Assembly (NCBI RefSeq): GCF_019599145.1
Contig: NZ_CP080647.1
Span: 7,998,001-8,062,000 of the forward strand
Direction of reading: 5' to 3'
Length of the DNA stretch: 64,000 bases
Source of the DNA: Streptomyces akebiae
Lineage (GTDB): Bacteria; Actinomycetota; Actinomycetes; Streptomycetales; Streptomycetaceae
Under the pieces are notes generated by a model. The model saw only the letters and a list, made by a program, of their open reading frames with translations, did not search any database and was not told the origin of the DNA. Each line of letters begins with the position of its first letter. Positions within the stretch are counted from its first letter, which is position 1. The position numbers and the translations under genes are program-made. Below are positions 17,970-27,321 of this stretch, in pieces.

Positions 17970-18578
17970 GTGGTGGTGCCGGTGGAGCCGACGCTCGAAC
18001 AGCCGTCCATCGATGTGGAGTTGCATCGGCGGCTGGTGTACGGGGACGAGTCCGCGCTGCGTGAGGCGTACGCGGCGTACGGGGGACTCGTCCGACGGGT
18101 GGCCGTCCGGGTCACCCGGAGCCCGGCGGCCGCCGAGGACGTGGCGCAGGAGGTCTTCGCGCAGCTGTGGAGCAGGCCGTACGGCTTCGACGCGCGCCGG
18201 GGCTCACTGCGCACCTGGCTGTCCATGGTCGCCCACCGGCGGGCCGTGGACTGGGTGCGCGGCGAGGCCCGGCACCGCAAGGACGTCCGCGCGGACGACT
18301 CGGCGCTGCACGCCATCCCCGACCCGGCCCCCGACCCGGCCGAGGCGGTCGTCGACCGCGAGCGCTCCCTCCTGCTGCACAGCGCCCTCGCCGAACTCCC
18401 CCGCCCCCAGCGGGAGGTGGTCCACCTCGCCTACTTCGCGGGCCGCACCTACCGCCAGGCCGCCGTCGAGCTGGGCATCCCCGAGGGCACCGCGAAGAGC
18501 CGCCTCCGATCGGCGCTGCGCACACTGGCGGAGTCCCTCGCGGACCCACCGGACCCCGCAGCGGCAAGGGGCGCGTGA
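17970..18578 (+). CDS. ECF RNA polymerase sigma factor
   Basis: 202 residues. Region 2 (about 20-90) contains AAEDVAQEVFAQLWSRPYGFDARRGSLRTWL and the DNA-contacting AHRRAVDWVRGE helix. Region 4 (about 135-190) contains LPRPQREVVHLAYFAGRTYRQAAVELGIPEGTAKSRLRSAL. It resembles SigK/SigL-like ECF groups that pair with zinc-binding anti-sigma factors. The gene for exactly such an anti-sigma begins 76 bp downstream on the same strand. Confidence 0.88.
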   Translation: MVVPVEPTLEQPSIDVELHRRLVYGDESALREAYAAYGGLVRRVAVRVTRSPAAAEDVAQEVFAQLWSRPYGFDARRGSLRTWLSMVAHRRAVDWVRGEARHRKDVRADDSALHAIPDPAPDPAEAVVDRERSLLLHSALAELPRPQREVVHLAYFAGRTYRQAAVELGIPEGTAKSRLRSALRTLAESLADPPDPAAARGA

Positions 18579-18654
18579 TGGGGGCGCACGGGACCGTCCG
18601 GAGCGCGCGGCACCTGCGTATCGTGGACGTGGCAGGGCGAAAGGGCGGCGCGCG

Positions 18655-19734
18655 ATGACCAACGACCACGACGGCGTACGGGAGCTGCTGGCTGCCTGGG
18701 CCGTCGGTGCCCTCCCGCCCGGCGACCGGCTCGGAGTCGTCCAGCACCTGGCCGCCTGCACGTCGTGCGCGGCGGAGGCGGAACGGCTCCGCGACACGGT
18801 ACGACTGCTGGACGGCACCCCGGAGCCGTCCCCGACGCCGTGGGCGGAGCCGGGGACGACCGCCCCGCCGGACGGCGCGGTGCACGGGCGCCCGGACGGC
18901 GCGGTGCACGCGAGCGCCGACGGCGTCCTCTCGCTCGCCCTCCGCTCCCGCCGCCCCCGCGCCGCCGAGATCGCCCACCACGCGGCGCCCTACGCCGCGG
19001 CCGTGGCCGGACTCCAGGCGCTGGTACCGGAGGTGGAGGGCCACTGGGGCACCCCCGTCGTGCACGACTGGGACGCGCACGCCACCGTCGCCCACCTCGT
19101 CGCCGCCGACGAACACCTCGCCGTACACCTGGGCGTCGACAGGCGGCTGCCCGTCTCGCCCATCCCGGAGGGGACGCCCGCCCAGGACGCCTGGGCCCGG
19201 CGCACCGCCGACGTCATCGCCCACGAGCACGGGCGCACGCCCGCGCAGACGGTCGCCACCTGGGCCGCGCAGGCCGCCGCGCTGCTCGCCACCCCCGAGG
19301 CCGCCGACCCCGAACTCGCCGCCCGGCCCGTCACGGTGATGGGCCTGCGGCTGCCGGTCGCCGACCACTTCGTGATCCGCGCCTTCGAGGCCTGGATCCA
19401 CACGGACGACATCGGCCGGGCCCTCGGTCTTCCCGTCCCGCCGCCCCCCGACGAACACCTGTGGTCCCTGGTCCGGTTGGCCGTCCGCATCCTCGGCCCG
19501 GCCCTCCACGGCGCGCCCCCCGTTCTCTTCGAGGTCACCGGGCCCACCGGCACCAGCTGGATCCTCGGCGACGACACCGATCCCGTGCACGCCGAACTCA
19601 GCCTGGATCCGGTCGACTTCTGCCTCCTGGTCGGCGGCCGCCACGCCCCGGAGGAGGTACCGAGCACCATCACGGGCGACGAGGACGCGGCACGGAACGT
19701 ACTGGAGAGGGCGGCGTCGTTGGCATGGCTCTGA
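18655..19734 (+). CDS. Zinc-finger anti-sigma factor fused to an MDMPI-type domain
   Basis: 359 residues from the ATG at 18655. Residues 1-45 form a zinc-binding anti-sigma domain with HLAACTSCAAEAERL (H-x3-C-x2-C). After a Pro/Gly-rich spacer, residues about 100-340 look like the mycothiol-dependent maleylpyruvate isomerase / DinB-like fold, including the conserved WDAHATVAHLVAADEHLAVHLG and AFEAWIHTDDIGRALG metal-site helices. The upstream gene encodes an ECF sigma factor, so this is its likely regulator. The fused domain may sense thiol state or a small molecule (inference from family only). No membrane helix. Confidence 0.75.
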   Translation: MTNDHDGVRELLAAWAVGALPPGDRLGVVQHLAACTSCAAEAERLRDTVRLLDGTPEPSPTPWAEPGTTAPPDGAVHGRPDGAVHASADGVLSLALRSRRPRAAEIAHHAAPYAAAVAGLQALVPEVEGHWGTPVVHDWDAHATVAHLVAADEHLAVHLGVDRRLPVSPIPEGTPAQDAWARRTADVIAHEHGRTPAQTVATWAAQAAALLATPEAADPELAARPVTVMGLRLPVADHFVIRAFEAWIHTDDIGRALGLPVPPPPDEHLWSLVRLAVRILGPALHGAPPVLFEVTGPTGTSWILGDDTDPVHAELSLDPVDFCLLVGGRHAPEEVPSTITGDEDAARNVLERAASLAWL

Positions 19735-19792
19735 GCGTTCGCCCGGCGCGCCAGGCGCGCACCCGGGCGGTCGCGCACGCAGGCGTGCGAAA

Positions 19793-19833
19793 GGGGCCGG
19801 GCGGTCGCTCAGGGGTGGCGACCGCCCGGCCCC
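19793..19833. terminator. Terminator between anti-sigma gene and ectD
   Basis: A 16-bp perfect GC stem (19793-19808 with 19818-19833) with a 9-base loop lies between the convergent stop codons of the anti-sigma gene and ectD. It can serve both strands. Confidence 0.8.
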
Positions 19834-19851
19834 CTCAGGGGGGCGGTGGGC

Positions 19852-20766
19852 TCACCGCACCGGGGTGAAGTCCCGGGCGCCGATGTACTCCGGCCGCCGT
19901 ACCGGCGCCGCGAACGGCTCCACGGCCGTGTTCTCCACGCTGTTGAAGACGATGAAGACGTTGCTGCGCGGGAACGGTGTGATGTTGTCGCCCGAACCGT
20001 GCATGCAGTTGCAGTCGAACCAGGTCGCCGAACCGGCCTTGCCGGTGAACAGCTTGATGCCGTACTCCGACGCCATGGCCGTCAGCGCCTCGTCGGACGG
20101 GGTGCCGGCGTCCTGCATCTGCAGCGACTTCTTGTAGTTGTCCTTCGGGGTGGCTCCCGCGCAGCCGAGGAACGTCCGGTGCGACCCCGGCATGATCATC
20201 AGACCGCCGTTGGTGTCGTAGTTCTCGGTCAGGGCGATCGAGACGGACACCGTCCGCATGTTCGGCAGTCCGTCCTCGGCGTGCCAGGTCTCGAAGTCGG
20301 AGTGCCAGTAGAAGCCGGACGCGCCGAAGCCCGGCTTCACGTTGATCCGCGACTGGTGGACGTAGACGTCCGAGCCGAGGATCTGCCGGGCCCGCCCGAC
20401 GACCCGCTCGTCCCGCACCAGCCGCGCGAACAGCTCACTGATCCGGTGCACCTCGAAGACCGACCGGATCTCCTGCGACTTCGGCTCGACGATCGAGCGC
20501 TCGTCGGCGCGGATCGCCGGATCGGCGACGAGCCGCTCCAGCTCCTGCCGGTACACGGCGACCTCGTCCGGCGCGATCAGCTGCTCGACGGGGAGGAAGC
20601 CGTCGCGCTCGTACGCCTGGAGTTCGGCGAGGGAGACGGGGCCGGGCGTGCCGGGGGAGCCCCAGACGACCGGGTCCTGACGCGGGACCGACACCTCGGT
20701 GGCCCCACGGCTGGGGTAGAGGTCGGGGACGGTGGTGGCAGTGTTCATCGTGGTGGTCGTGGTCAT
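19852..20766 (-). CDS. ectD: Ectoine hydroxylase
   Basis: 304-residue Fe(II)/2-oxoglutarate dioxygenase that converts ectoine to 5-hydroxyectoine. The EctD signature is clear at about 152-177, from FYWHSDFETWH onward, giving iron ligands H155 and D157; the distal ligand is H256 in CNCMHGSGDN. GCAGATPKDNYKKSL is also typical. The N-terminus has a run of threonines and a second possible start 18 bases in (20748). It is the last gene of ectABCD, starting 7 bp after ectC stops. Confidence 0.95.
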   Translation of the reverse strand: MTTTTTMNTATTVPDLYPSRGATEVSVPRQDPVVWGSPGTPGPVSLAELQAYERDGFLPVEQLIAPDEVAVYRQELERLVADPAIRADERSIVEPKSQEIRSVFEVHRISELFARLVRDERVVGRARQILGSDVYVHQSRINVKPGFGASGFYWHSDFETWHAEDGLPNMRTVSVSIALTENYDTNGGLMIMPGSHRTFLGCAGATPKDNYKKSLQMQDAGTPSDEALTAMASEYGIKLFTGKAGSATWFDCNCMHGSGDNITPFPRSNVFIVFNSVENTAVEPFAAPVRRPEYIGARDFTPVR

Positions 20767-20773
20767 GGTGATG

Positions 20774-21178
20774 TCACACCTCCTCGGGCTCGGTGAGCAG
20801 CGGGTAGACGCCGTTCTCGTCGTGGTCCTCCCGGCCGGTCACGGGCGGGTTGAAGACACAGACGCAGCGGAAGTCCTCCTTCACCCGCAGCGTGTGCCGC
20901 TCGTGCCCGTCGAGGAGGTACATGGTTCCGGGCGTGATCGTGTAACTCCGCCCGGTCTCCTGGTCGGTGAGCTCGGCCTCGCCCTCGACGCACACGACGG
21001 CCTCGACGTGGTTGGCGTACCACATCGACGTCTCCGTACCCGCGTACAGAGTCGTCTCGTGCAGGGAGAAGCCGACCCGCTCCCGGGCGAGCACGATGCG
21101 CTTGCTCTCCCAGGTGCCGGACGCCGACTTCACATGGCGGTCGGTTCCTTCGATGTCCTTGAACGAACGGACGATCAC
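20774..21178 (-). CDS. ectC: L-ectoine synthase
   Basis: 134-residue cupin that cyclises N-gamma-acetyl-diaminobutyrate to ectoine. Visible family features: [16 protein letters not shown] start, [17 protein letters not shown] with metal-binding E and H, and [20 protein letters not shown] start with AGGAGG upstream. Normal length for EctC (about 130). Third gene of the operon, 64 bp after ectB. Confidence 0.96.
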   Translation of the reverse strand: MIVRSFKDIEGTDRHVKSASGTWESKRIVLARERVGFSLHETTLYAGTETSMWYANHVEAVVCVEGEAELTDQETGRSYTITPGTMYLLDGHERHTLRVKEDFRCVCVFNPPVTGREDHDENGVYPLLTEPEEV

Positions 21179-21242
21179 GGTGGTGCGATGCCTCCTAGTT
21201 AGATGGTTCGCCGTACGGCGCCGGACGGTCTCCCGTGCGGCG

Positions 21243-22514
21243 TCAGACGGTCTCCCGTACGGCGCGGGCGAGGACGCGCAGGCCCTCGTCCAGCTCGTCG
21301 GGGGTGATGGTGAGGGCCGGCAGCAGCTTGACGACCTCGCTCTCCGGGCCGGACGTCTCGATCAGCAGCCCGAGTTCGAAGGCCCGCTTGGCCACCCGTC
21401 CCGCGCGCTCCTTGTCGTGGAACTCCATGCCCCACACCAGGCCGCGGCCCCGGTACTCCTTCACGTCGGCGAGGTTCTCCTCCGTGATGGAGATGAACGC
21501 CTGCTCGACCTGCTCACCCCGCTTGCGGGTCTGCTTCTCCATGACGGAGCCGTCGGCCCAGTACGTCTCCAGGGTGGCCGTCGCCGTCACGAACGCCGGG
21601 TTGTTGCCGCGGAAGGTGCCGTTGTGCTCGCCCGGCTCCCAGATGTCCAGCTCCGGCTTGAACAGGCAGAGCGACATCGGCAGCCCGTAGCCGCTGATGG
21701 ACTTCGAGACGGTCACGATGTCGGGCGTGATACCGGCCTCCTCGAACGAGAAGAAGGCGCCCGTACGACCGCAGCCCATCTGGATGTCGTCGACGATGAG
21801 CAGCATGTCCTGCCGTGCGCACAGATCGGCGAGCGCGCGCAGCCACTCCGGGCGGGCGACGTTGATGCCGCCCTCGCCCTGCACGGTCTCCACGATCACC
21901 GCGGCGGGCTTGTTCAGCCCCGAGCCCTGGTCCTCCAGGAGCCGCTCGAACCACAGGAAGTCCTCGACCGTGCCGTCGAAGTAGTTGTCGAACGGCATCG
22001 GGGTGCCGTGCACCAGCGGGATCCCCGCCCCGGCCCGTTTGAAGGCGTTGCCGGTGACGGCGAGCGAGCCGAGCGACATGCCGTGGAAGGCGTTGGTGAA
22101 GGAGACGACCGACTCCCGGCCCTTCACCTTCCGTGCCAGCTTCAGCGCCGACTCCACCGCGTTGGTGCCGGTCGGCCCGGGGAACATGACCTTGTACGGC
22201 AGGTCGCGCGGCCGCAGCACCAGGTTCTGGAAGGACTCCAGGAACGCCCGCTTGGCGGTCGTCGACATGTCGAGCCCGTGGGTGACGCCGTCCCGTTCGA
22301 GATAGTCGATGAGGGCGCGTTTGAGCACGGGGTTGTTGTGGCCGTAGTTGAGTGAACCGGCGCCGGCGAAGAAGTCCAGGTACGTGTGGCCGTCCTCGTC
22401 GAACATCCGGCTGCCCTGCGCGCGGTCGAAGACGGTGGGCCAGCCGCGGCAGTAGCTGCGCACCTCGGACTCCAGGGTCTCGAAGACGCTCAGGTCGGGC
22501 TGGGTGATGGTCAC
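21243..22514 (-). CDS. ectB: Diaminobutyrate-2-oxoglutarate aminotransferase
   Basis: 423-residue class III PLP aminotransferase making L-2,4-diaminobutyrate from aspartate semialdehyde. Motifs: [17 protein letters not shown] (phosphate binding), [12 protein letters not shown] (PLP aspartate) and TVSKSISG with Schiff-base K271. GTG start. Second gene of the operon, separated from ectA by 136 bp containing three 18-bp G/C repeats, a wider gap than the others in the cluster. Confidence 0.96.
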   Translation of the reverse strand: MTITQPDLSVFETLESEVRSYCRGWPTVFDRAQGSRMFDEDGHTYLDFFAGAGSLNYGHNNPVLKRALIDYLERDGVTHGLDMSTTAKRAFLESFQNLVLRPRDLPYKVMFPGPTGTNAVESALKLARKVKGRESVVSFTNAFHGMSLGSLAVTGNAFKRAGAGIPLVHGTPMPFDNYFDGTVEDFLWFERLLEDQGSGLNKPAAVIVETVQGEGGINVARPEWLRALADLCARQDMLLIVDDIQMGCGRTGAFFSFEEAGITPDIVTVSKSISGYGLPMSLCLFKPELDIWEPGEHNGTFRGNNPAFVTATATLETYWADGSVMEKQTRKRGEQVEQAFISITEENLADVKEYRGRGLVWGMEFHDKERAGRVAKRAFELGLLIETSGPESEVVKLLPALTITPDELDEGLRVLARAVRETV

Positions 22515-22596
22515 GTCGAATCGCTCCTCGGTGCGTGGGGGGTGAGGGGAGGGAGGGGGAGTGGAGAAGGGGGCGGGTCCTCCGGCGGGCGGAGAC

Positions 22597-22645
22597 CCCG
22601 GGCGGGCGGGACATCCCGGGCGGGCGGGAGGTCCCGGGCGGGCGG
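22597..22645. repeat. Tandem 18-bp GC repeats in the ectA-ectB spacer
   Basis: CCCGGGCGGGCGGGACAT, CCCGGGCGGGCGGGAGGT and a third partial unit follow one another in the non-coding gap between ectA and ectB. A CCCGGG core recurs every 18 bp. It could arise by slippage or serve as spacer RNA structure; no function is evident. Confidence 0.6.
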
Positions 22646-22650
22646 CGGCC

Positions 22651-23181
22651 TCAGGGGGACAGCGGGCCGATGCGGTGGAGCACCTCGGGCTGGTGCGGGC
22701 CGTCCGGGAAGTCCCCCGCCTCGAACAGGACCGTGCGCTCGACGCTCGCGCCGTGCCGTTCGGCGTACGCGGCGAACAGTCGCTCGGACGCGGTGTTGCC
22801 GGGCGTGATCGTCGTCTCGACGGTGGTCAGGGGGTGCCGTCGCGCGACCCGGGCGGTGAGCCCGTCCAGCAGCGCGCCCGCGAGCCCGAGCCCCCGGTGC
22901 GCCTCGTCGACGGCCACCTGCCACACCAGCAGGGTGTCCGGTCGCTCCGGCCGCACATACCCGGTCACGAACCCGACCGGCTCCCCGGACTCGTCCCGCG
23001 CCACCGCCGAGGTGTCCGCGAAGTCCCGGCACCACAGCAGATAGCTGTACGAGGAGTTCAGGTCCAGGGCTCCGGAGTCGCCGGCGATGCGCCACAGCGA
23101 CGCGCCGTCCGACACGTCCGGGCGGTCGATCCGAATCCCTTCCGCGATTTCTGTCAGTGGTTCTGCTTGTGCGGCAGTCAT
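22651..23181 (-). CDS. ectA: L-2,4-diaminobutyrate acetyltransferase
   Basis: 176-residue GNAT acetyltransferase making N-gamma-acetyl-L-2,4-diaminobutyrate, the first committed ectoine step. The start at 23181 gives the standard EctA N-terminus (IRIDRPDVSDGASLWRIAGDSG). Acetyl-CoA motif VDEAHRGLGLAGALLDGL and the family's LDLNSSYSYLLWCRDFADTS segment are visible. First gene of ectABCD. No good Shine-Dalgarno lies before this ATG, which follows an AT-rich palindromic block. Confidence 0.95.
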   Translation of the reverse strand: MTAAQAEPLTEIAEGIRIDRPDVSDGASLWRIAGDSGALDLNSSYSYLLWCRDFADTSAVARDESGEPVGFVTGYVRPERPDTLLVWQVAVDEAHRGLGLAGALLDGLTARVARRHPLTTVETTITPGNTASERLFAAYAERHGASVERTVLFEAGDFPDGPHQPEVLHRIGPLSP

Positions 23182-23523
23182 GGGGCTTGAATTTACCCAT
23201 GGGAAATTCGAATTGCATCGCCGCGCGGGGTTACGCATGGGCCGTTCACGTGTTATCACGCGGGCGTGAGGAACCTGCGGTTACCTGGTCAGTGTGGGCG
23301 GTTTCGCCCGTAAATTACCGCACAAAACGGGCGCATTGTGGAGTCGGTCACACGTACGTAACCCTCACGACTTCTGCCCGAATCGGCCCCGCCGGTGTTC
23401 GCGAAACCTTTGCGTTTAGGTGAGGGGAGAGCGGGCAGAAGAATACGGGATCCTGTTCTGGGAATTCCACTGTATTCCTGCCGGAAAAGCCGATCGCATT
23501 CCCCCGCCGGTGGAGCGGGTTTT
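23182..23523. promoter_or_regulatory. ectABCD upstream region
   Basis: 342 bp without a gene, clearly AT-richer than its surroundings. It holds AATTCGAATT (23205-23214, perfect palindrome) and a near-symmetric ATTTACCCATGGGAAAT block right at ectA, both of which could be operators. The promoter of the osmotically induced ect operon should lie here, but no convincing -35/-10 pair could be fixed by eye. Confidence 0.5.
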
Positions 23524-24624
23524 CTACGCCCAGGCCTCCGCCGCCGCTCGCCGGGCCCCTTCCGGGTCGACGGCGGCGCCGAACTCCGCCAGCGCCGCGC
23601 CCAGCCCCGCGAGAGCGCGGTGCACGACGTCCGAGGTCGCGTCGGGGCCGTAGTGGTTCACGCGGATCATCTCCGCGGCGAGCGCCCCGCCGCCGGCGGC
23701 CAGGGGGAGCTCCGGATCCGTGGCGAGCGTCTTGGCGACCAGCTCCGAGGCGTCGACCCCGGCGGGTGCCCGGAGGGTCGTGGCCACCGGCGCGGCGTCG
23801 GCCGCCTCACGCACGTACGGCTCCAGGCCCCCGCCCAGCGCGAGCGCCCCCGCCCGGGTCGCCGCGGCGGCGGACGCGTGCCGCGACATCACCGTGTCGA
23901 GCCCCTCCGCCTCGATGCGCTCCAGACAGGCCTCCAGGGCGAGCATCTCCAACTGGGCGGGCGCGTGCAGGAGAGCCCGCCGGCCGCCGTCGATCCACCT
24001 CTCCTTCCAGTCCAGGAGGGAGAGGTACGAGCGGCGCGGCGCCCGCGGGTTGGCCGCCATCCGCGCCCACGCCCGCTCGCTCACGGAGATCGCCGAGACC
24101 CCGGCCGGCCCGCCCATCGCCTTCTGCGCCCCGATGACGCACAGGTCGACACCCCACGCGTCCGGCAGGACCGGCTCGGCTCCGACGGAGGCCACCGCGT
24201 CCAGGTAGAACAGGGCGCCGTGCGCGCGGACGACCTCACCGATCTCCGCCACGGGGTTGGTGTTGCCGGTGGCCGCCTCCGCGTGCACCAGCGACACGAA
24301 GTCGATCGACGGGTGCTCGGCGAAGGCGTCGCGGATCTGCTCGGCCGTCACCGCCGTGTGGAACGGCACCGCCAGGTCGACGACCGTCGCCCCGCAGTCC
24401 CGCAGCCAGTTCCCGAAGGTCTGCCCGTACGGCCCGGTGATCACGTTCAGCGCGGTCGTGCCGGGCCCGGCGGCCCCGCGGATCGCGCCCTCCAGCGGCA
24501 GCAGCGCCTCGCCCTGGGTGATCACGACGTCCTGCTCGGTGGAGAGCAGCCGGGCCACCCGGTTCTCGATCGAGGCGAAGTGCGACGCGCTCAGCGGGGC
24601 CAGATCCAGAAACGGGTGTGTCAC
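23524..24624 (-). CDS. Class V aminotransferase (alanine-glyoxylate aminotransferase-like)
   Basis: 366-residue fold-type I PLP enzyme. VITGPYGQTFGNWLRDCGATV, VHAEAATGNTNPVAEIGEVVRAHGALFYLDAVASVGA (PLP aspartate in the DAVAS element) and IGAQKAMGGPAGVS (Schiff-base lysine) match the alanine-glyoxylate/serine-pyruvate/pyridoxamine-pyruvate branch. It is divergent from a polar amino-acid ABC importer across 173 bp, so it may act on the imported amino acid (inference). It is not part of the ect operon despite being upstream on the same strand. Confidence 0.75.
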   Translation of the reverse strand: MTHPFLDLAPLSASHFASIENRVARLLSTEQDVVITQGEALLPLEGAIRGAAGPGTTALNVITGPYGQTFGNWLRDCGATVVDLAVPFHTAVTAEQIRDAFAEHPSIDFVSLVHAEAATGNTNPVAEIGEVVRAHGALFYLDAVASVGAEPVLPDAWGVDLCVIGAQKAMGGPAGVSAISVSERAWARMAANPRAPRRSYLSLLDWKERWIDGGRRALLHAPAQLEMLALEACLERIEAEGLDTVMSRHASAAAATRAGALALGGGLEPYVREAADAAPVATTLRAPAGVDASELVAKTLATDPELPLAAGGGALAAEMIRVNHYGPDATSDVVHRALAGLGAALAEFGAAVDPEGARRAAAEAWA

Positions 24625-24797
24625 GGGGTGCTCTCTTCACAGACGGGGTAGATGGTGTCGAGGGTACCGACGGCACCCGCGCGCCCCTCGCCGGCGACAT
24701 CGGAGGTCAGACGGCCCGGTAGCCATCGGAATAGTTTGAGCAAGCCAAACATTTCCTTATCATCGGTTGTCTCAGTTCCCCCACAGGAGGTCTCCCC

Positions 24798-25658
24798 GTG
24801 AACTCGGTCCCCGGACGCCGGACCCGCATCCTGGCCGCCACCACCGCCGCGGCCGGACTGCTGCTCGTGGCCGGCTGTTCCTCGGACGACGGCGGCAGCG
24901 GCGGCACCAAGACCGCGGCCGGCGGGGTCGAGCTGGTGAAGGCCGGTCAGCTGACGACCTGCACCCACCTCCCGTACCCGCCGTTCCAGTCGGAGATCGA
25001 CGGCGAGGTGCAGGGCTTCGACGTGTCCCTGATCGACCTCGTCGCCGACGACCTGGGGGTGAAGCAGGAGATCCTCGACACCCCCTTCGAGAACTTCAAG
25101 ACGGGCGCCTTCCTGAACTCCGGCGAGTGCGACCTCGCCGCGGCCGGCATGACGATCACCGAGGAGCGCAAGAAGAACGTCGACTTCTCCGACCCGTACT
25201 TCGAGGCCACCCAGGCAGTACTCGCCGCCAAGAAGGCCGACATCGGCTCCTTCGCGGACCTCAAGGGCGACGGGGACTACAAGGTCGGCACCCAGGCGCA
25301 GACCACCGGCGAGGACTACGCCAAGAGCCAGGGCCTCGACCCGGTCTCCTTCGAGTCCTCCGACGCCGTCCTCAACGGCCTGCGCACCGGCCAGGTCGAC
25401 GCCGTCGTCATCGACTACCCGGTGGTCCAGGGCTGGCTGAAGAGCGCGGACCTCGCCGACGCCTACACGGTCGCCGAGCAGATCAACACCGGCGAGGAGT
25501 ACGGCTTCACGGTCAAGAAGGGCAACACCAAGCTCCTCGACGCCGTCAACAAGGCCCTCGCGGACGCCAAGTCCGACGGCACGTACAAGAAGCTGTACGA
25601 GCAGTGGATCGGCCCGTACGACGAGAGCGCCGCCTCCGCCTCCCCGTCCGCCTCATGA
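24798..25658 (+). CDS. Amino-acid ABC transporter, substrate-binding lipoprotein
   Basis: 286 residues with a lipoprotein signal (LLLVAGC, lipid-anchored C27) and an SBP family 3 fold: LTTCTHLPYPPFQSEIDGEVQGFDVSLIDLVADDLG and NSGECDLAAAGMTITEERKKNVDFSDPYFEA. This family binds polar amino acids such as glutamine, arginine, cystine or ectoine-type solutes. GGAGG precedes the GTG. It is the first gene of a three-gene operon with ATGA overlaps. The ligand cannot be read from sequence. Confidence 0.9.
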   Translation: MNSVPGRRTRILAATTAAAGLLLVAGCSSDDGGSGGTKTAAGGVELVKAGQLTTCTHLPYPPFQSEIDGEVQGFDVSLIDLVADDLGVKQEILDTPFENFKTGAFLNSGECDLAAAGMTITEERKKNVDFSDPYFEATQAVLAAKKADIGSFADLKGDGDYKVGTQAQTTGEDYAKSQGLDPVSFESSDAVLNGLRTGQVDAVVIDYPVVQGWLKSADLADAYTVAEQINTGEEYGFTVKKGNTKLLDAVNKALADAKSDGTYKKLYEQWIGPYDESAASASPSAS

Positions 25659-26494
25659 GTGCGACCGACCCCGACACACCGCTCCAGCCGAAGCGCAAGG
25701 GCCTCAGCCGGAGCCGCAGGCGCGCCCTCTCGCGGGGCGCGCAGTACGCGCTGTTCGTCGCGGCCGTCGTCGCCTTCGCGGTGTCGGCCGACTGGGACCG
25801 GCTCAAGAACCAGTTCGCCCAGTGGGACATCGCCGAGCAGATGTTCCCCGACGTCATCACGCTGGCGCTGAAGAACACCGTCCTCTACACGCTGTCCGGC
25901 TTCGTGTTCGGCCTCGTCCTCGGCATGGTCATCGCGCTGATGCGGCTGTCGTCGGTGGGCCCGTACCGCTGGTTCGCCGGCGTGTACATCGAGATCTTCC
26001 GGGGCCTGCCCGCGCTGCTGATCTTCATCTTCATCGGCGTCGCCGTGCCGCTGGCCTTCCCCGGCACGGAGATCCCCGGCGGCACGTACGGCAAGGTGGC
26101 GCTCGCGCTCGGTCTGGTGGCCGCCGCGTACATGGCGGAGACGATCCGCGCGGGCATCCAGGCGGTCCCCAAGGGCCAGCTGGAAGCGGCCCGTTCCCTG
26201 GGCTTCTCGCCCGCCAGGGCGATGGTCTCGATCATCATCCCGCAGGCGTTCCGGATCATCCTGCCGCCGCTCACCAACGAACTGGTCCTGCTGTTCAAGG
26301 ACTCCTCGCTCGTCCTCTTCCTCGGTGTCACGCTGGAGGAGCGCGAACTGTCCAAGTACGGCCGTGACCTGGCCAGCACCACCGCCAACTCCACGCCGAT
26401 CCTGGTCGCCGGCCTGTGCTACCTGCTGGTGACCATCCCGCTCGGCTTCGTCGTGCGCCGTATGGAGGCGAAGGCCCAGGAGGCCGTGAAATGA
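25655..26494 (+). CDS. Amino-acid ABC transporter, permease
   Basis: 279 residues from the ATG at 25655, which overlaps the previous stop by 4 bp. HisM/GlnP-type permease: about five helices from 30 onward, the [19 protein letters not shown] segment and the EAA loop [29 protein letters not shown]. It would form a homodimer with the downstream ATPase to import polar amino acids. Confidence 0.9.
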   Translation: MSATDPDTPLQPKRKGLSRSRRRALSRGAQYALFVAAVVAFAVSADWDRLKNQFAQWDIAEQMFPDVITLALKNTVLYTLSGFVFGLVLGMVIALMRLSSVGPYRWFAGVYIEIFRGLPALLIFIFIGVAVPLAFPGTEIPGGTYGKVALALGLVAAAYMAETIRAGIQAVPKGQLEAARSLGFSPARAMVSIIIPQAFRIILPPLTNELVLLFKDSSLVLFLGVTLEERELSKYGRDLASTTANSTPILVAGLCYLLVTIPLGFVVRRMEAKAQEAVK

Positions 26495-27279
26495 ACCGGC
26501 CCGAGATCCAAGTACGCGGTCTGCACAAGTCGTTCGGCGCCAACGAGGTGCTGAAGGGCATCGATCTGGAGATCGGGCGCGGCGAGGTGGTGTGCGTCAT
26601 CGGCCCGTCGGGCTCCGGCAAGTCGACCCTGCTGCGCTGTGTGAACCTCCTGGAGGAGCCGACGAAGGGCCAGGTCTTCGTCGGCGGTACGGAGTTGACG
26701 GACCCCGACGTCGACATCGACGCCGTACGCCGCCGCATCGGCATGGTCTTCCAGCAGTTCAACCTCTTCCCGCACCTCACGGTGACCGAGAACCTCACGC
26801 TGCCGCAGCGCAGGGTCCTCAAGCGGGACAAGGCGCAGGCGGCCCGGGTGGCCGCCGAGAACCTGGAACGTGTGGGTCTGTCCGAGAAGGCGACCGCCTA
26901 CCCGGCCTCCCTCTCCGGCGGCCAGCAGCAGCGCGTGGCCATCGCGCGCTCGCTGTCGATGGGCCCCGAGGTCATGCTCTTCGACGAGCCGACCTCGGCG
27001 CTCGACCCGGAACTCGTCGGCGACGTCCTCGCGGTCATGCGCATGCTCGCGAACGAGGGCATGACGATGATGGTGGTGACCCACGAGATGACGTTCGCCC
27101 GGGAGGTCGCCGACCGCGTCGTCTTCATGGACGACGGCGTGATCGTCGAGGACGGCACCCCGGCCCAGGTCATCGGCAGTCCCCGGCACGAGCGCACCCG
27201 CCACTTCCTCTCCCGCCTGCTCGACCCGGCGATGGCGGACGTGGAGGAGACGTCGGACCAGGTGGGCAAGAGCGACTAG
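26491..27279 (+). CDS. Amino-acid ABC transporter, ATPase
   Basis: 262 residues. Walker [10 protein letters not shown] (38-46), Q-loop in [14 protein letters not shown], signature LSGGQQQR (141-148), Walker [13 protein letters not shown] and H-loop VVTHEM are all present, typical of GlnQ/HisP-type subunits. ATG overlaps the permease stop by 4 bp, completing the operon. Confidence 0.93.
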   Translation: MNRPEIQVRGLHKSFGANEVLKGIDLEIGRGEVVCVIGPSGSGKSTLLRCVNLLEEPTKGQVFVGGTELTDPDVDIDAVRRRIGMVFQQFNLFPHLTVTENLTLPQRRVLKRDKAQAARVAAENLERVGLSEKATAYPASLSGGQQQRVAIARSLSMGPEVMLFDEPTSALDPELVGDVLAVMRMLANEGMTMMVVTHEMTFAREVADRVVFMDDGVIVEDGTPAQVIGSPRHERTRHFLSRLLDPAMADVEETSDQVGKSD

Positions 27280-27321
27280 CCGGATGACCGGGGAGCGGTC
27301 CGGGTGGCTAGGGTGCGGTTC

